15,003 bases of DNA from an uncultured Actinomycetes bacterium. Its GTDB lineage: Bacteria > Actinomycetota > Acidimicrobiia > Acidimicrobiales > Acidimicrobilacustridaceae. Below, in pieces: positions 6,368-12,030 of the stretch. The stretch lies in contig CAMFLJ010000058.1 in NCBI GenBank assembly GCA_945957335.1, forward strand, positions 1-15,003, written 5' to 3'. Made by a program: the position numbers and the translations under genes. Below the pieces are notes generated by a model. The model did not search any database and had not been told where the DNA came from. It worked only from the letters and a program-made list of their open reading frames with translations. Numbering within the stretch: position 1 is the stretch's first letter; the number at the start of each line of letters is the position of its first letter.

Positions 6368-7327
6368 ATGTCATCGGGGGGCTCCAACCGGGCGGTCGTC
6401 GCCGCGCTGCTCGCCAACCTCGGCATCGCGATCGCCAAGTTCGCCGGCTTCCTCTTCACCGGCTCGAGCTCGATGCTGGCCGAGTCCATCCACTCGGTGG
6501 CCGACACCGGCAACCAGATCCTGCTGCTCGTGGGCGCCAAGCGGGCGCGGCGCGAGGCCACCACGCTCCACCCGTTCGGCTACGGCCGCGAGCGCTACTT
6601 CTGGGCCTTCGTGGTGGCCATCGTGCTGTTCACCCTCGGCTCCGCGTTCGCCGTGTTCGAGGGCATCGAGAAGCTGCTGCACCCCCACGAGCTCGAGTCG
6701 CCGGGCTGGGCCATCGGCATCCTGCTCGTGGCGGTGGCGCTGGAGGGCTACTCGTTCCGCACCGCGGTGCACGAGTCGCGCCCGCTCAAGGGCCAGGGCT
6801 CGTGGTTCCGCTTCATTCGCCGCTCGAAGCAGCCCGAGCTGCCGGTCGTGCTGCTCGAGGACACGGGCGCCCTGATCGGCCTGGTCATCGCCCTCGCCGC
6901 GGTGGGCATGTCGATGGCCACCGGCAACGGCCGGTGGGACGGCGCCGGCACGCTCTCGATCGGCATCCTGCTGGGCGTCATCGCCATCGTCCTGGCGGTC
7001 GAGATGAAGAGCCTCCTGATCGGCGAGTCCGCCTCCGAGGAGGACGAGGCCGCGATCACCGCCGCCATCACCGCGGCGCCGTCGGTGCGCACGCTCATCG
7101 ACGTGCGCACCGAGCACATCGGCCCCGACTCGATCCTCGTGGCGGCCAAGGTCGAGTTCCTCCCTGACCTCACCATGCGCGAGCTGGCCGACGTGATCGA
7201 CGAGGTCGAGGCCGAGGTGCGCGCCGCCGTTCCCGCGGTCGGGAGGATCTTCGTCGAGCCCGACGTGGTGCGGCCCATGCGGGCCACGTTGGTCGTGGAC
7301 CACCCCGCCGACGACGCGGCCCACTGA
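6368..7327 (+). CDS. Cation diffusion facilitator transporter (SLC30A9-like)
   Basis: A 319-residue inner-membrane protein of the CDF family, which exports divalent metals (Zn2+, Mn2+ or similar) in exchange for protons. It has about six hydrophobic segments (about 8-32, 37-56, 78-97, 112-127, 160-180 and 194-212) and a cytoplasmic C-terminal ferredoxin-like domain (about 220-305). The second helix carries the metal-site motif H42-SVA-D46 within MLAESIHSVADTGNQ. The fifth helix has LLEDTGALIG (E164, D165) in place of the common H/DxxxD; I recall this as typical of the SLC30A9 branch. HPFGYGRERYFWAF (68-81) is the usual family segment before the third helix. The gene starts 9 bp after lhgO, so it is probably co-transcribed. 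TAGGAC 6 nt before the ATG may be an additional leaderless promoter. The metal cannot be told from sequence. Confidence 0.9.
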   Translation: MSSGGSNRAVVAALLANLGIAIAKFAGFLFTGSSSMLAESIHSVADTGNQILLLVGAKRARREATTLHPFGYGRERYFWAFVVAIVLFTLGSAFAVFEGIEKLLHPHELESPGWAIGILLVAVALEGYSFRTAVHESRPLKGQGSWFRFIRRSKQPELPVVLLEDTGALIGLVIALAAVGMSMATGNGRWDGAGTLSIGILLGVIAIVLAVEMKSLLIGESASEEDEAAITAAITAAPSVRTLIDVRTEHIGPDSILVAAKVEFLPDLTMRELADVIDEVEAEVRAAVPAVGRIFVEPDVVRPMRATLVVDHPADDAAH

Positions 7328-7357
7328 CGGCCGGAGGCCAGGCCCGGTCCAGAAATC

Positions 7358-7372
7358 CGACCCCAGGGGTCG
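7358..7372. promoter_or_regulatory. Palindrome before the peroxiredoxin gene
   Basis: CGACCCC-A-GGGGTCG is a perfect inverted repeat with 7-bp arms. Its right edge overlaps the proposed -35 (TCGACT, 7370-7375), which fits an operator. It is followed by ACTTTT, so it could instead be a weak terminator for the cation transporter. Confidence 0.4.
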
Positions 7373-7397
7373 ACTTTTGGCGCCGCATCCGTAGGAT
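7370..7397 (+). promoter_or_regulatory. Promoter of the peroxiredoxin gene
   Basis: TAGGAT at 7392-7397 fits the -10 pattern TANNNT, and TCGACT at 7370-7375 matches four of six bases of TTGACA with a 16-nt spacer. A 42-nt stretch follows before the ATG, with GGAGG at 7428-7432, so this gene is expected to have a normal leader. Confidence 0.5.
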
Positions 7398-7439
7398 TGG
7401 CCCGTCCCACGTCCGACACGACCCCACGGAGGCACCACC

Positions 7440-8075
7440 ATGGCGATCCGCCTCGGTGACATCGCTCCTGATTTCACCGCCGACTCGACCGACGGCCCGA
7501 TCTCCTTCCACGACTGGAAGGGCGACAGCTGGGCGGTGCTCTTCTCGCACCCGAAGGACTTCACGCCGGTCTGCACGACCGAGCTGGGCACGGTGGCCAA
7601 GCTCAAGCCCGAGTTCGACAAGCGCAACGTCAAGGTGGTCGGGCTCTCCGTCGACCCGCTCGACTCGCACCAGTCGTGGGCCGGAGACATCGAGGAGACG
7701 CAGGGCGCGGCGCTCAACTTCCCGCTGCTCGCCGACCCCGACAAGACCGTCGCCGACCTCTACGACATGATCCACCCGAACGCCAACGACACCCTCACGG
7801 TGCGCTCGGTGTTCATCATCGACGGGGCCAACAAGGTCCGCCTGATCCTCACGTACCCGGCCAGCACCGGCCGCAACTTCGACGAGCTGCTCCGGGTCAT
7901 CGACTCGCTCCAGCTCACCGACGGCTACAAGGTCGCCACCCCCGCCAACTGGAAGGACGGCGACGACGTCATCGTCGCCCCCGCCCTCTCCGACGACGAG
8001 GCCACCGAGAAGTTCCCCAAGGGCTTCACCAAGCTCAAGCCGTACCTGCGGGTCACCCCCCAGCCCAACAAGTAG
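7440..8075 (+). CDS. 1-Cys peroxiredoxin (Prx6 type)
   Basis: A 211-residue thiol peroxidase that reduces hydrogen peroxide, organic hydroperoxides or peroxynitrite in the cytoplasm. Residues 38-48 are PKDFTPVCTTE with peroxidatic C45 and T42, and R122 in LTVRSVFIID completes the catalytic set. C45 is the only cysteine in the protein, so there is no resolving cysteine. With the long C-terminal extension (TYPASTGRNFDELLRVIDSLQ then PANWKDGDDVIV), this places it in the Prx6 subfamily rather than AhpC, which is shorter and has two cysteines. An external thiol must recycle it. GGAGG at 7428-7432 lies 7 nt before the ATG. It has its own promoter and ends in two hairpins, so it is probably a single-gene transcript. 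The palindrome at the -35 hints at regulation. Confidence 0.95.
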   Translation: MAIRLGDIAPDFTADSTDGPISFHDWKGDSWAVLFSHPKDFTPVCTTELGTVAKLKPEFDKRNVKVVGLSVDPLDSHQSWAGDIEETQGAALNFPLLADPDKTVADLYDMIHPNANDTLTVRSVFIIDGANKVRLILTYPASTGRNFDELLRVIDSLQLTDGYKVATPANWKDGDDVIVAPALSDDEATEKFPKGFTKLKPYLRVTPQPNK

Positions 8076-8079
8076 CCGG

Positions 8080-8095
8080 CGCACCTCCGGGTGCG
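8080..8095. terminator. Small hairpin after the peroxiredoxin gene
   Basis: CGCACC-TCCG-GGTGCG forms a 6-bp stem with a four-base loop starting 5 bp after the stop codon. There is no T run. It may be the first part of a two-hairpin terminator. Confidence 0.35.
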
Positions 8096-8107
8096 ACGAC
8101 GCGCAGA

Positions 8108-8135
8108 CACGGGGCGGACCGAGGTCCGCCCCGTG
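8108..8135. terminator. Strong hairpin between the peroxiredoxin and ABC permease genes
   Basis: Arms CACGGGGCGGACC (8108-8120) and GGTCCGCCCCGTG (8123-8135) are perfectly complementary over 13 bp around GA. In practice this gives a 12-bp stem with loop CGAG. No T run follows, as is common for high-GC actinobacterial terminators. It ends 12 bp before the -10 of the next transcript. Confidence 0.6.
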
Positions 8136-8147
8136 CCGCGCCCGCCA

Positions 8148-8153
8148 TAGGCT
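8148..8153 (+). promoter_or_regulatory. -10 element TAGGCT of the leader ORF and permease
   Basis: TAGGCT fits TANNNT and lies 7 nt before ATG 8161. No comparable element or Shine-Dalgarno lies just before the permease GTG at 8193, so transcription probably begins at the leader ORF. Confidence 0.45.
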
Positions 8154-8160
8154 CACCCCG

Positions 8161-8199
8161 ATGCCGAGCCGCACCTGCGCCACCACGCCGTCGTGCTGA
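8161..8199 (+). CDS. Putative 12-codon leader peptide (uORF)
   Basis: ATG 8161 opens a short frame encoding MPSRTCATTPSC that ends at TGA 8197-8199. The stop lies one base past the permease start codon (GTG 8193-8195) in another frame, giving GTGCTGA. A -10-like TAGGCT sits 7 nt before the ATG, the layout of a leaderless start. The permease GTG has no Shine-Dalgarno, so ribosomes finishing this peptide could re-initiate there. This is inferred from spacing alone. The peptide has no recognised relative, and a chance short frame cannot be excluded. Confidence 0.35.
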   Translation: MPSRTCATTPSC

Positions 8200-10748
8200 G
8201 GGTCACGCTCAGGGGGCTCATGGCCCACAAGGTGCGCCTCGTGGCGACCGCCCTGGCGGTGCTCCTCGGCGTGGCCTTCATGACCGGCACCCAGGTGCTC
8301 ACCTCGAGCGTGAGCGCCAGCTTCGACAAGGTCTTCGCCGACGTCTACGCCTCCATCGACGTCGTGGTGCGCTCGAGCACCGAGGTCGACACCCCGTTCG
8401 GCTCACAGCGCGCCAAGATCGACGCCTCGCTCGTGCCGACCATCGAGGGCGTCGACGGCGTCACCGCCGCCGAGGGGCAGGTCGTCGCCCAGATCCGCGT
8501 GCTCGGCAAGGACGGCAAGCCGCTCGTCAGCTCGCAGGGGCCGCCGAACTTCGGCCTCAACTGGCTCACCTCGCCGGAGCTGAACGGCTGGTCGATCGTC
8601 GACGGGCGCCCGCCCACCGGACCGGCCGACATCGTCCTGGACGCCAAGACCGCCTCCGACGGCGGCTACTCGGTGGGCGACCCGGTGCAGGTGTCGGTCA
8701 CCAACGGGGTGCGCGACTTCACGGTCGTCGGCGTGGCCCGGTTCGGCAAGCTCGACACCTGGGGCGGCGCCCAGGCCGCCCTGTTCGACACCGCCACCGC
8801 ACAGGACATCGTCGCCGAGCCCGGCAAGTTCGACTGGATCTCCGCCGCCGGTGACGGGGTGTCACAGGAGACGCTGCAGAGCCGCATCACCGCCGCGCTG
8901 CCGCCCACCACCGAGGCCATCACCGGCGCCGAGTTCACCAAGGAGAGCCAGGACGCCTTCCAGAAGATCATCGGGATCTTCAAGACGTTCCTGCTGACGT
9001 TCGCCCTGATCGCGCTCTTCGTCGGCTCGTTCATCATCTACAACACGTTCTCGATCATCGTGGCCCAGCGCACCCGCGAGCTGGCCCTGCTGCGGGCCGT
9101 GGGCGCCAGCCGACGACAGGTCATGGGCTCGGTCCTGCTCGAGGCCACCGTCGTCGGCCTGTTCGCGTCGGGCGTCGGCGTGGTGGGCGGCATCGGGCTG
9201 GCCATGGGCCTCAACGCCCTGCTGCGCAACATCGGCTTCGCCGGCCCCGAGACCCCCCTCATCGTGCCGGCCTCGGCCGTGATCTCGTCGCTGATCGTCG
9301 GCACGGGCATCACCGTCGCCGCCGCCATCCTCCCCGCGCGCCGCGCCGCCACCATCGCCCCGGTGGCCGCCATGCGCGACATGGGCCAGGAGTCCGCCGC
9401 CGTCTCACGGCGCCGGGTCGTGATCGGCACCCTGGTGGTGCTGGCCGGTGCCGTGCTGGCGTGGCTCGGGCTCTTCGCCTCGTCCGGCGGCAACCTCCAG
9501 CAGATCGGCATCGGGGCCCTGCTCGTGTTCCTCGGCATGGTGGTGCTCGGGCCCGTCATCGCCCCCCGCCTCGCCCGGGTGCTCGGTGCCCCGCTCCCCC
9601 GCCTGCGCGGCGTCGACGGTCGCCTCGCCCGCGAGAACGCCATGCGCAGCCCCAAGCGCACCGCCACCACGGCGTCGGCGCTGATGATCGGCGTCGCCCT
9701 CGTCGGCTTCATCGCCGTGGTCGCCCAGTCGGTGAAGGCCTCGACCACCGCTGCCATCGGCACGTCGGTGACGGGCGAGTACGTGGTCACGAGCGACGGG
9801 TTCGGGCCCACCGCCCTGCCGTCGTCGGTGGCCACCCAGATCGCCGCCCTCCCCGAGGTGCAGGCTGCGGCCGGCCTGCGGGGCACGTTCGCCAACATCG
9901 ACGGCAGCAACCGGATCGTGCTCGCCGCCGACCTCGCCCAGCTCACCCAGCTCATCAAGTTCACCGACGTCGAGGGCTCGCTCACCGGGATGGACGTCCA
10001 CGGCGTGGCGGTGTCGAGCAAGCAGGCGAAGGACCGCGGCCTCACCCTGGGCCAGCCGCTGACCGCGACGTTCCTGCAGGGCGGCACCCAGGAGCTCACC
10101 GTCGAGTCGATCTACGACACCGACTTCCCCGTGCGCGGCCCGGGCTGGATCGTGACCCGCAAGATGTTCGACGCCAACGTGCCGCCCGCCCTGCAGACCG
10201 ACTCGGCGGTCTACGTGAAGCTCGACGACGGCTCGGCTGCCGGCATCGCCGCGGCCCGCCCCGCGCTGCAGGCCATCGTCGACACCGTGCCCGGCGCCGA
10301 GCTGCAGGACCTGAAGGAGTACCAGCGGGCCCAGAGCTCGCAGGCCGACCAGTTCCTCCTCATCGTCTACGTGCTGCTCGCCCTGGCCCTGGTGATCGCC
10401 GTCGTCGGAGTGGTGAACACGCTGCTGCTGTCGGTGCACGAGCGCACCCGCGAGCTCGGCCTCCTGCGGGCCGTGGGCATGACTCGACGGCAGGTGCGCT
10501 CGAGCATCCGGTGGGAGTCGGTGATCATCAGCCTGATCGGCACGCTCACCGGCCTGGCCATCGGGCTCGTGTTCGGCGCCGCGCTCGTGCGCGCCCTGCA
10601 GGACGACGGCATCACCGTGTTCGAGATCCCGTGGGGCCAGCTCGTGGTGATCGTCCTGCTCTCGGCCCTGGCCGGCATCGGCGCCGCGCTCTACCCCGCC
10701 TGGCGGGCGTCGCGCCTCGACGTGCTCGAGGCCATCGCCACCGAGTGA
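8193..10748 (+). CDS. ABC transporter permease, FtsX/MacB type, duplicated
   Basis: An 851-residue inner-membrane protein with about ten hydrophobic segments: one near the N-terminus (15-36), three in the first FtsX domain (about 265-285, 311-338, 355-382), two in a linker (409-428, 436-456), one at 492-512, and three in the second FtsX domain (about 718-746, 773-800, 817-838). Two large periplasmic-type domains (about 37-260 and 513-715) lie between. Each half has the same coupling helix: RTRELALLRAVGASRRQV at 293-310 and RTRELGLLRAVGMTRRQV at 751-768. Such proteins work with a separate LolD/MacB-like ATPase on lipids, lipoproteins, antibiotics or cell-wall enzymes; the substrate is not evident. 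No ATPase gene lies next to it. The GTG start gives the RVTLRGLxAHKxR N-terminus usual for actinobacterial members. An ATG at 8220 would remove it. Confidence 0.93.
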   Translation: MLRVTLRGLMAHKVRLVATALAVLLGVAFMTGTQVLTSSVSASFDKVFADVYASIDVVVRSSTEVDTPFGSQRAKIDASLVPTIEGVDGVTAAEGQVVAQIRVLGKDGKPLVSSQGPPNFGLNWLTSPELNGWSIVDGRPPTGPADIVLDAKTASDGGYSVGDPVQVSVTNGVRDFTVVGVARFGKLDTWGGAQAALFDTATAQDIVAEPGKFDWISAAGDGVSQETLQSRITAALPPTTEAITGAEFTKESQDAFQKIIGIFKTFLLTFALIALFVGSFIIYNTFSIIVAQRTRELALLRAVGASRRQVMGSVLLEATVVGLFASGVGVVGGIGLAMGLNALLRNIGFAGPETPLIVPASAVISSLIVGTGITVAAAILPARRAATIAPVAAMRDMGQESAAVSRRRVVIGTLVVLAGAVLAWLGLFASSGGNLQQIGIGALLVFLGMVVLGPVIAPRLARVLGAPLPRLRGVDGRLARENAMRSPKRTATTASALMIGVALVGFIAVVAQSVKASTTAAIGTSVTGEYVVTSDGFGPTALPSSVATQIAALPEVQAAAGLRGTFANIDGSNRIVLAADLAQLTQLIKFTDVEGSLTGMDVHGVAVSSKQAKDRGLTLGQPLTATFLQGGTQELTVESIYDTDFPVRGPGWIVTRKMFDANVPPALQTDSAVYVKLDDGSAAGIAAARPALQAIVDTVPGAELQDLKEYQRAQSSQADQFLLIVYVLLALALVIAVVGVVNTLLLSVHERTRELGLLRAVGMTRRQVRSSIRWESVIISLIGTLTGLAIGLVFGAALVRALQDDGITVFEIPWGQLVVIVLLSALAGIGAALYPAWRASRLDVLEAIATE

Positions 10749-10792
10749 CCGACGGAGGTCGACCGCCCGGTGGGATCGCCGACTGCGCTGCG

Positions 10793-10798
10793 TAGCCT
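10793..10798 (+). promoter_or_regulatory. -10 element TAGCCT of the split-barrel oxidoreductase gene
   Basis: TAGCCT fits TANNNT and lies 41 nt before the ATG at 10840, almost the same distance as in the peroxiredoxin gene. GGAG at 10827-10830 is 9 nt before the ATG. Confidence 0.4.
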
Positions 10799-10839
10799 CC
10801 GACCCGCCCCCTCCACCACCGACGACGGAGCCGCCACCG

Positions 10840-11235
10840 ATGGCCCACGACCCCGCTGCCCTCGCCCCCGAGGTCACGCAGTTCCTGACCGACCGCCACC
10901 TGGCCACGCTCACCACCATGCGACCCGACGGCACCCCGCACGTCGTGGCCGTGGGCTTCACCTGGGACGCCGAGGCGGGCCTGGTGCGCGTCATCACCTG
11001 GGCCGGCAGCCGCAAGGCGCGCAACGTGGTCGCTCGGCCGGGCAGCCCCGCCGCGGTGTGCCAGGTCGACGGCGGCCGGTGGCTCACCCTCGAGGGCACG
11101 GCCGAGGTCACCGACGACCCGCAGCGGGTGGCCGAGGGCGTGCGGCGCTACACCGAGCGCTACCGCCAGCCGGGCGAGCGCGACGACCGCGTGGTGATCG
11201 AGATCAGCGTCACCCGGGTGCTGGGCCGGGCCTGA
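10840..11235 (+). CDS. Pyridoxamine-oxidase-fold F420/FMN-dependent oxidoreductase
   Basis: A 131-residue split-barrel flavin/deazaflavin-binding protein, best placed in the PPOX-class F420-dependent group (Rv1155-like) found mainly in actinobacteria. Residues 12-43 (VTQFLTDRHLATLTTMRPDG, then TPHVVAVGFTWD) form the first strands of the barrel with the family pattern xLATxxxDGxPHxxPV. Residues 50-64 (RVITWAGSRKARNV) carry basic side chains in the position that binds the cofactor phosphate. WLTLEGTAEVTDD (81-93) is the dimer strand. These enzymes reduce small substrates with F420H2, or merely bind the cofactor; the substrate cannot be read here. Its last 26 bp overlap the end of the opposing nei2 gene. 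FMN use cannot be excluded. Confidence 0.85.
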   Translation: MAHDPAALAPEVTQFLTDRHLATLTTMRPDGTPHVVAVGFTWDAEAGLVRVITWAGSRKARNVVARPGSPAAVCQVDGGRWLTLEGTAEVTDDPQRVAEGVRRYTERYRQPGERDDRVVIEISVTRVLGRA

Positions 11236-12013
11236 GCGGCTGGCAGCTCGGGCACCAGTAGGTGCCCCGGGCCTGCGGGCCGGTGCGGGCCCAGTCGATC
11301 GGGGTGCCGCAGCGCCGGCACGGGTCGCCCCGGCGGCCGTAGACCCCGAGGGTGCCGGGCGGGCCGTCCATCGTCGTGCGCGACGACGTGGTGAGGTTGC
11401 GGCGGAGATGGGCCGCGGCTGTGGCCGCGACGGCCCGGCGCCGTGCGTCGTCGAGGACGCCGATCGGGGTGAGCGGGTGCAGGCCCAGCGCGAACGGCAC
11501 CTCGCTCTTGTAGACGTTGCCGACGCCGCAGCAGATGCGCTGGTCGAGCAGGACGTCGGCCAGGGGCGTGGACGGGTCGACGGTGCCCATGCGGCGGACG
11601 ACCTCGTCGAGGTCGGCGTCGGGCGTGCAGAGGTCGGGGCCGAGGTGGTCCGTGCGGGCCTCGCGCACGAGCTCGACGACGGGCGCGCTGAAGCACACGG
11701 CCACCCAGCCGTCGTCGCTGGCGGTGGGGCCGACCTCGAGCACGGCGCGGGCGAGGTGGGCGGGCTTCCTCCAGCGCTCGCCGGGCCGGTAGAGGTGCCA
11801 GCTGCCCGTCATCCGCATGTGGGTCTGCAGGGTGCGGCCGTCGTCGAAGTGGACCAGCAGGTGCTTGCCCCGCGCCTCGACCCCGGTGACCACGGTGCCC
11901 GCCTCGGGCCACGGCCGGGGCAGGCGGTGGGCCTCGAACCGCACGAGCGGCCGGTCGGCGAGCGCCGGCGAGAGGCGGGCGGCGGCCCGGTGGATGGTGT
12001 CGCCCTCGGGCAC
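11210..12013 (-). CDS. nei2: Fpg/Nei family DNA glycosylase (Nei2, endonuclease VIII-like)
   Basis: A 267-residue base-excision repair enzyme that removes oxidised bases and nicks the abasic site. After removal of the initiator Met, the N-terminus is P2-E3-GDTIHRAA, giving the catalytic proline and glutamate. K50 (EARGKH) is the beta-hairpin lysine, followed by THMRMTGSW (64-72). The H2TH domain has CGVGNVYKSEV (162-172) with N166. The zinc finger uses C232, C235, C254 and C257. PEGDTIHRAA and HMRMTGSWH are typical of actinobacterial Nei2 rather than Fpg (MutM), which starts PELPEVE, so oxidised pyrimidines are the likely substrates. The GTG start is fixed by the need for Pro at position 2. 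It starts 17 bp after lhr on the same strand, so they probably form an operon; TAGGTC 6 nt before the GTG may give extra transcription. Confidence 0.94.
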   Translation of the reverse strand: MPEGDTIHRAAARLSPALADRPLVRFEAHRLPRPWPEAGTVVTGVEARGKHLLVHFDDGRTLQTHMRMTGSWHLYRPGERWRKPAHLARAVLEVGPTASDDGWVAVCFSAPVVELVREARTDHLGPDLCTPDADLDEVVRRMGTVDPSTPLADVLLDQRICCGVGNVYKSEVPFALGLHPLTPIGVLDDARRRAVAATAAAHLRRNLTTSSRTTMDGPPGTLGVYGRRGDPCRRCGTPIDWARTGPQARGTYWCPSCQPLRPGPAPG

Positions 12014-12030
12014 GGCTCGGACCTACCCGC

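Noticed and set aside
10757..10764. Palindrome GGTCGACC after the ABC permease
   Set aside because: Eight bases only, with no longer stem or T run; expected by chance at this GC content.
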